Made by a program: the position numbers and the translations under genes
Assembly: GCF_945859705.1 (NCBI RefSeq)
Contig: NC_079137.1
Location: 52,670,552-52,734,551, forward strand
DNA: 64,000 nt
Origin: Episyrphus balteatus
Taxonomy: Eukaryota > Arthropoda > Insecta > Diptera > Syrphidae
Direction of reading: 5' to 3'
Shown: in pieces, positions 1 through 11,100 of the stretch
Layout of the letters: the number at the start of each line of letters is the position of its first letter
Numbering within the stretch: position 1 is the stretch's first letter
The notes under the pieces: model-generated
Databases searched by the model: none
The model's input: only the letters and a program-made list of their open reading frames with translations
Told to the model about the DNA's origin: nothing

Positions 1-174
1 ACAAATCATGCTTGTTTGAATGAAAGAAATGCTAGAGAAAAAAATAAGCAAACGAAAAATCTGAATTTGTTTATTAATATTTTCTATGGTGACGACTCCA
101 AAATAATTGAAAAATAAAAATAAGATATTTACTGCCCAATTATACAAATGAAAAGATGTGAATAGTATTTTAAG

Positions 175-263
175 TTATGAATTGCTATCATATAAACTGG
201 CCATTTCTGGTCCATCTTCATCTAGTCCTATAACAATATCTTCGGCAAAGTTATCAAAACTGC
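175..263 (-). CDS. Candidate terminal coding exon of an unidentified gene
   Basis: On the minus strand a pyrimidine-rich stretch ending in AG is followed by an open frame that reads to a TAA stop at 175-177. The roughly 29-residue tail is acidic (it includes GLDEDGPEMASLYDSNS) and looks like the C-terminus of a real protein. An AATAAA poly(A) signal lies about 100 bases downstream (70-75 on the plus strand). I do not recognise the family. The plus strand is also open here, so coding is not proven. No upstream exon is visible between this point and Iswi. Either the gene has a long intron that spans Iswi, or this is an isolated relic. Confidence 0.3.
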
Positions 264-1384
264 CTTCAAAAGATAAATAAATTAAATAATTGTATGTTTT
301 TTTGTATTGTCCGCGGATATGGAGTGATGCCTCCGCTTTCTGAGGCTAACCCAGTGAATCTCACAGACGGATCAATTAATTAAAACAGGGATATCAAGAA
401 CTGTTCTTCATTATTTTATCGTAATTTTAGGAAAAGTTCAGCTGCCTCATAAATGCTTCCTTCCAGTTAGCGAATGAGTTTTTTTTATTTTTGCTCAATT
501 TTCCATGGGACTTTTGATTTGAAACGACCTATAGCTAGATTATTCAATGTCAGTACAAAAAAAAAATGCGAGCTAAATTATTCAATGTCAAAATCTTCTT
601 TTAAGCTACGTTACCAATAGATTTCGAGGTCTTACCGAAAAAACTGGGGTCGAATTACGGAATACGATTACGATCATATTACGTTAACGTTTTGACTAAT
701 GCTGTCTTTATTTAATCAGAAGAAAAAGATAGAGACTTTATAGCGTCAGTATGTTAATGTACGTATGCCGTAGTTCGACCCCTGGATTAATTACAAAGTA
801 TAACAGTTTGCTGTTTTCATTGAAGCTATCATAAGTTGTACCTGTGCACAGTTCTATCTCGAAGATGAAAAATACACAGATTGTACGTTCAAACAAAAAT
901 TGAACGCCATAGACAAATAACACAAAAGATCTTGTACTGAGAATTGCATCAAAACTCAGTTCTATCTAGTGAAAACAAAAACTGTTATACATTGTACAGA
1001 ACACTGTCCATTTGTATTATAAGGATCAGTAGTGTGAATATACCTTTAATATAACACAAACCAGATGCATGGTGAATTTCTTCCCACTGGAAATTGATCC
1101 CACAAAAAATGGAATTTCAAAATTATTCATTTCCTCTTTATTTCTATCTTCATGGAAATTAATTCATCTCTTTGGTACAAATTTGTATACAAAAAGAAAA
1201 AGACAAAAATCGAGGTTTGCGCGTTTGCCGCTTCACAAAAAAGCTGTGGTTTTTCCAACAACTCTTCACTCTTGCAAAAAAAAAATAATAAACCATTAAT
1301 TTTATGAAATAAAAACTTAACTAATTATTTGTTTATAATTCTATATTTGTTACAAATTTATATATATTTTGAAATTTTGTAAAA
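264..1384. other. Upstream region of Iswi, no recognised gene
   Basis: About 1.1 kb between the candidate exon and the Iswi start codon. It holds a small inverted-repeat element (646-782) and otherwise AT-rich sequence. The Iswi promoter and 5' UTR should lie in the last few hundred bases. A slightly GC-richer patch near 1210-1240 (around GCGCGTTTGCCGC) may mark the start region, but no TATA box or initiator can be assigned with confidence. Confidence 0.4.
646..782. mobile_element. Short MITE with 15-25 bp terminal inverted repeats
   Basis: GGGGTCGAATTACGG at the left end is mirrored by CCGTAGTTCGACCCC at the right end, and the pairing continues inward with mismatches. The element is about 137 bp and has no coding capacity. 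No convincing target duplication is visible, so the superfamily is unassigned. Confidence 0.55.
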
Positions 1385-2140
1385 ATGTCTAATGAAGAAG
1401 AAGCCCCAAATTTGGCTGAAGCCAATGAAAATTCGGTAAGAAAAAAAAAAGTACCTAATACCATTTTTTTCATTGCAAAAGAAAAAAAAAAAAAAAAATA
1501 GCGTCTCAAAGAAAAACAAAAAAAAAAAAAATAATAATATTTCACAACTCTCCTCTCCAGAATGAAACAACTTCGGAAGAAACAAATTCGTCAGCTGAAA
1601 AAGAAGTCGAATTCGACAACAAAATCGAAACAGATCGCAGCAAAAGATTCGACTTCTTGTTGAAACAAACTGAAATTTTCACACATTTTATGACAAATAG
1701 TGCGACAAAAAGTCCACAAAAGTCGAAAGCCGGTCGTCCAAAGAAGCCCAAAGATCCAAAGGAAAAAAAGGAAAAATGTGTTGATGATGATGGCAAGGAT
1801 AAAGAAGGTGCCGAGTAAGTTCGAAGCTAATTCTCTTATTTTCTTGTGATTTTGTTGAATTTTTTGTGTGTTTTTTGTTTTTAAGTCATCGTCATCGTAA
1901 AACCGAACAAGAAGAAGACGAAGAATTACTCGCTGAAGATTCACATTCCAAAGATGTATTTCGTTTTGAATCATCTCCAAGTTATATTAAAAATGGCGAA
2001 TTGAGAGATTATCAAGTTCGTGGGCTGAATTGGATGATTTCGCTGTATGAGAATGGAATCAATGGAATATTGGCCGATGAAATGGGTTTGGGTAAAACAC
2101 TGCAAACTATTTCGTTACTTGGTTATCTTAAACATTTTAA
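1385..2140 (+). CDS. Iswi: Iswi exons 1-3 (N-terminus through Walker A)
   Basis: Exon 1 (1385-1435) encodes 17 residues and ends in phase 0 at gtaag. Exon 2 (1561-1814) carries the conserved segment RFDFLLKQTEIFTHFM and a basic GRPKKPKD stretch, and ends in phase 2. Exon 3 (1886-2140) carries the AutoN basic patch, the Q-motif region around LRDYQVRGLNWM and the Walker A loop, and ends in phase 2 at gtaagt. The first two introns are only 125 and 71 bases, typical of flies. The third runs to 9849 and breaks the ATPase core just after Walker A. Confidence 0.95.
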
Positions 2141-5100
2141 GTAAGTATTTTATTTTAAGCAAAAAACTTAAATCAAAGGTAAAAAGCATTGACCAAATCA
2201 GCTATTATAATGATGATTTAGAAAAGTAAGTTACATAGCAGGGCTTTAGGCAAATTTCACTTACAACACTCGACATATACACTCCAACCTACCTTCGTAA
2301 GGTGATCAAAACTTAACACTGCCTTCTGTTGCAAAGTACTCAGGTTCATTCTGGAAACTTGATCGCAAATCAACGAATTTAAAAACGGTAAAAAAAGGGG
2401 TATTGGCTTAAATGCTTGGAGTAAAACCTTTGGCAGAAATTTCAAGTCAAAAATGATTTTGTAGACGTCCAAATTTGTTGTGCCTCGAATGGCTCACACT
2501 CACCGGAGCTTATAACATCCATGATGCATCTACTGATGCAGGTTTCAGAAAACCTCAACCTTGCCAGTTATTTCAGGCTCGCTGATTATAGCAGTGTCTT
2601 TTAAGCCGAGATATTGGCAGTGAAAAATGCTGCTAAACAAATATCCATAATGGCGATATCACCTGGGCCCTATTTCATAAAACTATTACGGCCAATTTCT
2701 TCACATAAGTCCTAAGCCAAACTAGTACCCGGTCTAGCTAGACCAGGTCCTAAGTCCGGTACTCGGTCCTAACAAAAAGTTAGTACCTGAGCATTTCTTC
2801 ACATTTATAGGACCTGATCTAAATTCACAACGCGGTCCTAAAAAATAATTCGTATAAAACTGGTATAACTGTCATTTTGACAATATTTTGATGCTTGAAA
2901 TATTTTATTTTGATATTTCAGCAGATTTTACAAAATAATAAAAGATAAAAAACAGTCCATTAATGAAATTACCATTAAAATAATTTAAAAAATATTGATA
3001 ATTGAAAAAAAGTCAACAAGAAAAAAGGCCAACAAGAAAAGAAGATAATTTCTCAAGAACTTTCACAATGAAGAACGAAGAAAATGTCACGATTTTGTAT
3101 ATAAGTGCCGGCAATCCTGATAGCAAGTTCACCAACGACAAGTGGTTAATTCAATAACCTGAGAAAGCAACAGATAAACCAGTCGCCGACCAAAAGAAAA
3201 ACCATATTAAAATAAGTAATACAAAAAACAGTTTGCGTTGCTGATGTTCATATAATTATGTATACTCGTATCTCAATAAAAATAACATTTTTGAAAACTG
3301 AATCTTTATCGTTTTGGTGCAGGTATGTTTTATAGCAGTCATTAGGCGAATCGAATGAAGACAATTTGGAACATAGTCTGCAATACTATTTGTAAATAGA
3401 ATCTTCTTGCAAAAACATTTTGTGTTGGAAATTGGTAGATGGATTTCGACGGCAATCACTAATATACATTTGTCCGTAAAATAGTACCGAAAGGTGATAT
3501 TTTGAGTGAAAATTGTATGCAGGTGGCTCCATTAATGCTCTCATAAACTGTGGTTTTCCTATCAGAAATTGATAACCTTCTGCAGTGCCAACGATTTTGT
3601 TTCATATTAATTTATTCAAAAACTGTATGGATATTGCGATAAATCTTTTAAAAAAATACAAATTACAAAACGCCTAAATTACAATAAAAATCAATAAACT
3701 CAAAAATTACACAATTTAAAAGACACCAAAACTAAAAAATGCTCATAAAATTTTAAAATAAACACAAAAAATCAATCCGAATTGAGTATTATCGTCGCTA
3801 GACTCTCGATTTTTAGGTTCTAACTTTTACGAAGTCCTAAGGAAAAATCGGTACTAATTTGACAGTACTAGGGCTTACGGCCAATTTCTTCACATAAGTC
3901 CTAAGCCAGCTTAGTACCCGGTCTAGCTAGACCAGGTCCTAGCACTAGTACTCGGTCCTAAGGAAAAGTTAGGACCTGAGCATTTCTTCACATATATAGG
4001 ACCTGATCTAAATTCACAACGCAGTCCTAAGAATTAATACGTATAAAACTGGTCTAACTGTCATTTTTACAATATTTTGATGTTTTAAATATTTTATTTT
4101 GATATTTCAGCAGATTAAACCAAATGAAAAATATACAAAAAACAGTAAATTAATGAAATTATCATTAAAATATTTTTTTTTTAAATATTGTAAAGATTGA
4201 AAAAGAGGCCAACAAGAACAGAAGATAAATTCTATTAAGAATTGTCACAATCAAGAATGAAGATAACGTCTGGATCGTATACAAAAGTATCGGCAAGACT
4301 GGTAACTAGTTCATTGCCTGGGAAAGTCCGAAGACCAAAAAAAAAAAAAAATCATTTTAAAATAAGTAATAAAAAAGACGTTAACTATGCGGATGTTTGT
4401 TCATAATGTAAATTCATATCTAAAAAAAATAACGTTTTTGAAAAACTGCGGCTTTATTGTTTTGGTGGAGTTTTTTTTTATAGCCGTCATAGGACGAACA
4501 GAATGAAGACAAGTTTGAGCATAATCTTCAATGCTATTTGTAAATAGAATCCTTTTGCAAATACATTTTGCGTTGGAAATTGGAAGATGGTAAAATGGTA
4601 CCGAAAGATGATATTTTGAGTGAATATTGTATGTAGGTGACTCCATTTATATTTATACTTAACCATGGCTTTCCTATCAGAAATGCAGTGCCAACGATTT
4701 TTTTTTTCATAATAATTTATTCAAAAGTTGCTTTGTCGTTATTATTCATGAATTATATCTAATGCAAAAAATCGATTATTATGTTTTTGGTAAATAAAAA
4801 CAAAATCATCCAAATCATTAAAATCAATAGAAACGCACTTTTCAAGCGCAACAACACCCAAGAAATTAAGAAATCTGCCAGATATCTCTTAAAAATAATT
4901 AAATTCATTGCTTTCATTGAAGTACTAACCGCTAGACTACCGATTTTGAGGTCCTAATAAATACCGAGTCCTAACTAATACTCGGTACCAATTTGACAGT
5001 ACTAAGGCTTAGGACTTTTGTGAAGAAATCACTTATTACCGATCTGAGTACTAACGATTGGTATAATAACCAGGTACTAGTCGATTTTGAGGAGCTAGCT

Positions 5101-8100
5101 AGGACCAGGTCCTAACTAGTACTCGGTCCTAAATTGACAGTTTTAGGACCTAGTACTTGGGTGAAGAAATGAGTTGGTACTGATTTGAGTACTAACTTTA
5201 GGACTAGGACCGGTATTAGCGTTAGGACTCTGTGAAGAAATCGGCCGTTAGTACTTTTGTGAAGAAATCACTTGGTACCGATTTGAGTACTAACGATTGG
5301 TATAATAACCAGGTCCTAGCTGATTTTGAGGAGCTAGCTAGTACCGAGTCCTAACTAGTACTCGGTCCTAATTTGACAGTTCTAAGGCTTAGTACCTGAG
5401 TCAAGAAATGAGTTGGTACCGACTTGAGTACTAACTTTAGGACTAGGACCGGTATTAGCGCTAGGACTCTGTGAAGAAATCGGCCGTTAGTGTTGTATTT
5501 GTAGACTTGTAGTTACAAGCACAAATAAAGTATGGAGTTGTAGTTTTCTGTTTCATAAAAATTTTCATTTATTTGTAGTCTGGCGAATTCAAACTATTTT
5601 GCTTCTAAAAAACTACAAGTGTAACTAGGGGTAACAAAAATAAACAAATAATAAACAAATATTCGAACTTTTTGTAGCAGCAGCGAGAGACGAAATATTA
5701 TGAGGAATATTTGTGAAATATAATAAACATTATTGGCTTTATAAGCTAAAAGCTTGATTTTTAAAGATTGGTTTTTGATATATTATGGTCTTAACATTTA
5801 GTTTAAATATTAGGCTATAGAAAAGTCTATGTTTCTTGAGAAAAAAGCTACAAACAAATAAAATTGAGCTTTAAAAACGAATCAGTGTTGTTTTGTTCGA
5901 TTTTTGAAAGGCAAAATGTTGTGGAATTCCTTTGAACTAAAACACTGATGCACTAAATATTACTTGGCAAAACACATCATCTTTTGCAACTTTCGTCAAA
6001 AAAGCTTAAACTCATAAATGAATTAAATATTTATCTATAAGTAAATTAATCTTTAAGGATGAATAACCGAATTTAATCTTCATTATTTTTCGGCGTTATG
6101 GGGTGGAAATCCCTCGGGAACTTTTTGCACTTTTTTTTTTTAATTCTTTACCGTTATATGAAGCATCAAAAGTTCCTAAATAGTCTTCAAACCCATACAC
6201 TCCAAATCTAATGCAGTAGGTAACGAAAAATTTAAACGCATTTTTCTCGAAACTATTTGTCACTAGACAAGGAAGATTGATTTTAGTGCCAAACATTCAA
6301 ATTAAAAAGACTGCATTGTTATTTCACTTAAACTATCTAATGTCCTCCATTAAATGTCAAAACAACTAGTACATTTTTTTTCTATCACTAACACCCAAAA
6401 ATTGGTGAGGATTCTTGATTATAATGCTTGATTGTTTAACTTATATAACCTTATCTATAAAGCACATTCAAAGAGCAAATGACCCAAAATTAGACTCCAT
6501 ATTTTTCTTTATTAGTCTTTCTACTCTTGTAAGAAATTCGCTTGTAGTTACAAGTCTATCACTAATAAATTTTTGCGCAAATACTTTTATGAAACAGAAA
6601 CATTCGCCTCATTAGTAAATTTGCTTGTAGTTACAAGTCTACGATACTTGTAGTTATTAGTCTATTCGAATTCTTTATGAAACAGAAATTTGCTGATAAT
6701 TTACAAGCTACAAGTAAATTCACAAATAATTATTAGTCTTGTAGTTTTATGAAATAGGGCCCTGCTGACATCACCTTTTTCATTGATAGCCAAGCGGCAA
6801 TAAAAGTGATTTCTGCCACCTTAATCAAGGCAAAGCTTGTTTCTTGCTGTTGCGAAGAGCTTAGGGTTCTTGGTATGCAGCATAATGTAAAACTCTCCTG
6901 GGTTCCCGACCACAGTGATGTGTTCGGCAACGAAAAAGCGAATGAGCTTCCAAGGGAAGGCTCAATACTTGATCCCTCTCTCATAGACCATAATATCAGA
7001 ATCCCAAAATGTGAAATAAAACGAAATATCGTCAATAATATTTTTCAAAAAGCCAATAAAAGATGGAGCCTCCTAGATACCTGCGGTCACACCAGGAAAC
7101 TATGGCCGAATTACGACGAGAAAAAATCCAATAAGATCTTACTACTTAGTAAACCTTTTTTAAGATCCCTTATAGGCGTCTTAACGGGACATAACCTACT
7201 AGGATCCCACAAAAAGAAAATGGGTCTTAGTACGGATGATCTATGTAGAGGCTGCGGCAATGAGGACGAACAGGAAAACACTGTTCACTTCCTGTGTCAC
7301 TGTCCAGCACTCTGCCGCACTAGGAACAATTTTTAGGAAACTACTTCTTTAATGAATTAGAAGAACTAGCAGAACTCTCAGGCAACAGCCTAATGAACTT
7401 TGTCAAGTCCACCAAATGGCTCGACCAACCATAGCATTCATAGGTTTACACTTTTTTTCATAAACTTACAATACTTAAAGGTATTGTAAGTCAGGTCATG
7501 TAGCTCGATTCTAAAATAAAAATTTCCGAATTCGCAACAAATATGCTTGCAAACGCACCGGCTCGACCAACCATAGCATTCATAGGTTTACACTTTTTTT
7601 CATAAACTTACAATACTTAAAGGTATTGTAAGTCAGGTCATGTAGCTCGATTCTAAAATAAAAATTTCCGAATTCGCAACAAATATGCTTGCAAACGCAC
7701 CAAAGTAAAAGGTTTTATCTTTCAGAATGTTGAAACTCCACCACAACTTAATGGCATCAGATGGAAAAATAGTTTCAACACAATTCAGTTCCCTTTTTTC
7801 ATTCAACGCTAAAGCTTATTTCATTGTGCGCCAGATTTTTTTTGTGTATAAATCTAACGAATCGCGTTATTGAGCATGTTTCTTTAATTGAAACATTGTT
7901 ATTTCTCTTCAATCTGTTTTTTCTATTTTATTTATTGGTCTTGTGTCAAAATTATGCGAGTCTCGTTATATGTTCGCAAATTTGATTGAAAATAATTGGC
8001 ATTACCGACGTTCGATTCTACTTTCATTCATAGTAAAGGTATTCATATAACGATAGAATTTTCCACTTTGCAGAAAAATATAAATTTTCGCAAATGGTTA

Positions 8101-11100
8101 ATATTTGCGTAAACGTTGAAAACAAACAGCTGTTTGTTCAATGGAAAAAATAAAGTCAAGCTAATTTTGCAAATACTATGCAGCAATAAAAAAAATGTAA
8201 TTTGCTCAAATAAAATAATATTCTCTTTTCAATATTACCATATTTTATTTGTGGTTATCTGAATAATTGCGTTCAAAAAGATATTCCAGATACGGGTATC
8301 CCAGATAGTCTATCCGAAAGGTGATTGAACTCAACCAAAGTTTATCAGGTTTTTTTTTTCTACGGTTTCTGCTTCAAATTTGTGAGATAAAATTCTATGA
8401 TTTGCAGAATATTTTCCCATACAAATTTTGACAGTTCATTTCTACCGAGAGAAAATTCTACAGTTTCTATGGGTTTTCCGCGTTTACGTGAATACCTCTA
8501 GTACCATTACAAAGTATAATCGAAAACAACTATCCAAAAGAATAGAAAATAGAATAGAGTTACATCGGTGGGTATCCTGTTATTGATATTTAGAAAGCGA
8601 ATTTGTGGGTTTTGTAAAATCCAAACACTTTTCGAACGGGATCCGGTTTTAAAACAAACATAGCTTCTTTAAGTGTCTATGTGTTCAGATTTAGGCAAAA
8701 AGACAGAGCATCAGTTGTTACATTTAGAATCTAAAGTAGTGTCAATTTAGATTATTCAAATTAATAAGAAAAATCACGTTATTTAAACCTCCGAAAACCG
8801 TATAAAGTTCAAAATTAAAGTTGCCAGACTTTTGAATTTAGGACGCATATATCGTGGGCACAACGCCAAAACCACGAATCTGCAAAATTGAAGTTTTGAG
8901 AAAAACGGCTTCAAAGTTTTGGAAATTCATGCAATCGTATGGGAACTCGTGCTACGGAAATTGATATTTCAGGCTTTTAGGCAACAGATGGATGATTAGG
9001 GTCGAAGCAGTGGATAGATGGGCCGATGACAAGTTAAATGCCGCATTAAAGTGAAAATGTTCAAAAATGCAGATTCGCGGTTTTGGCTTTGTGCCGACGA
9101 TATGTAGCTTATAAAAGAAAATTTGGTGTTTTTCTCACTTTTGACTAATACACAGTGATTAAAAATGGAGCTATAAAATAAAAACGATACCAACTTCTTT
9201 TTCAAGATGGCATCGAACTTATCGAGTTTAAAATATAATCTTTGAACAACAACAACATCCTGAAAGTGTTACCACCAAGTGTTTACGGCTAGGTTTAAAG
9301 CACTGTTTCTCGGATGCAAATCCCATCATCAGCCTCCTTATTCCATTTTGTATGTGGTGATTAGTTTAGTTATTTTTCATTTTATTCGAAAAACTTTTTT
9401 CCTAACACTTGAGTATTGAACCCAAAACAATCGAGTTCAGAGTTTAAATTTCATAAATATTTTCAAAAGCAATAAATCTTTACACTCATTGTAATACTCG
9501 TAAGATATTTTTCTCAGTTCTCTCTGAAGCCTTACTTCGGACGGATGATAAGATATAGAGATTCATCGGTTTCTCTTCTTGAACCTTTTCAAAAATTTTT
9601 CCTTCTGCTCAAACTATGTTTAAACATCATAAGAATAGCTAAAATTGCTTGACTGCGCGTTTATTATAAAAAAAAAACAGGCAGAATTCTTCTTTTTATT
9701 TAAAATAATTTATACACATTCAAATTGTATGTTTACAAAAAAAAAATGTAATCCTATTCAAACTATAAAGAAAAAACCCTTGCTTTCAATTAAAGCATTT
9801 CCCTATCGCTTCAACAAATTATTAATATTTTTCTTCTTCTTTTCTTTAGAAACCAAGCTGGACCTCACATTGTTGTCGTACCAAAATCCACCCTCCAAAA
9901 TTGGATTCTAGAATTCAAAAAATGGTGTCCCTCCCTCCGTGCTGTGTGTCTAATTGGTGACCAAGAGGCCCGTAACACATTTATACGTGAAGTCCTAATG
10001 CCCGGCGAATGGGATGTCTGTGTTACTTCCTACGAAATGTGTATTCGTGAAAAATCAGTATTTAAAAAATTCAACTGGCGTTACATGGTAATTGACGAAG
10101 CTCATCGTATTAAAAATGAAAAATCCAAACTTTCAGAAATTCTACGTGAATTCAAAACAGCCAATCGTCTACTTATTACCGGTACTCCCCTACAAAATAA
10201 TCTCCATGAATTGTGGGCTCTATTGAATTTCTTGCTGCCCGATGTCTTCAATAGCTCTGAAGATTTCGATGCCTGGTTCAATACAAATACGTTCTTTGGT
10301 GACAATGCCTTGGTTGAACGTTTGCATGCTGTTTTGAAACCTTTCTTACTTCGACGTTTAAAATCCGAAGTAGAAAAACGTCTCAAACCGAAAAAAGAAA
10401 TTAAGATTTTTGTTGGTCTATCGAAAATGCAACGTGAATGGTACACTAAAGTTTTAATGAAAGACATTGACGTTGTTAATGGAGCTGGCAAAGTCGAAAA
10501 AATGCGTCTCCAAAATATTCTCATGCAATTGCGTAAATGTACCAATCACCCATATCTATTTGACGGGGCCGAACCTGGTCCACCATATACAACCGATATG
10601 CATTTAGTTACAAATGCCGGTAAAATGGTTATTCTTGATAAATTGCTGCCAAAATTACAAGAACAAGGCTCTCGAGTACTTATTTTTAGTCAAATGACAA
10701 GGATGTTGGATATTTTAGAAGATTACTGTTTGTGGAGAGCCTATCAATACTGCCGTTTGGATGGTCAGACGCCTCATGAAGATCGTAATCGACAAATTCA
10801 AGAATATAATGCTGAAAATAGCCCCAAATTCGTCTTTATGTTGTCCACACGTGCTGGAGGTTTGGGTATCAATTTGGCCACAGCTGATGTGGTTATTATT
10901 TACGATTCCGATTGGAATCCACAAATGGATCTGCAGGCTATGGATCGTGCCCATCGTATCGGTCAAAAGAAACAGGTTCGTGTATTCCGATTTATCACAG
11001 AAAATACAGTAGAAGAAAAGATTGTAGAACGAGCTGAAGTCAAGTTGAGATTGGATAAGATGGTTATTCAGCAAGGACGATTGGTCGATAATCGTACGAC

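Larger units (their letters stand above)
2666..6761. mobile_element. PIF/Harbinger-like non-autonomous element A (contains nested B1 and B2)
   Basis: The terminal inverted repeats are perfect: GGCCCTATTTCATAAAACT at the left and its complement at the right end. They are flanked by the 3-bp duplication CTG (2663-2665 and 6762-6764). Known PIF/Harbinger elements use 3-bp duplications of TWA or CWG type, so this fits. Without the nested B1 the element is about 1.3 kb. Its right part carries repeated CTTGTAGTTACAAG-like subterminal motifs (around 5500-5545 and 6540-6740). No transposase is readable. Confidence 0.8.
2463..7432 (+). mobile_element. Degenerate non-LTR retrotransposon, RNase H and ORF2 tail, split by a nested insertion
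   Basis: In Iswi intron 3, 2463-2665 and 6762-7432 are two parts of one retrotransposon ORF2. The left part reads as a decayed RNase H start. The right part has the second RNase H acidic motif (FFIDSQAAIKVIS), the histidine-loop region (LSWVPDHSDVFGNEKANEL), and a C-terminal cysteine motif of C-x2-C, then H-x4-C form (CRGCG, then VHFLCHCPAL). A frameshift near 7335 moves the end into another frame, which stops at TAG 7430-7432. RNase H downstream of reverse transcriptase is typical of I, LOA and R1-group elements. Removing the 2666-6761 insert together with one CTG makes the two halves continuous in frame. The 5' part of the element is missing. This is a dead copy. Confidence 0.8.

Noticed and set aside
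1333..1980. Phe-rich minus-strand frames over Iswi exons 1-3
   Set aside because: They arise from A-rich introns and the complement of coding exons.
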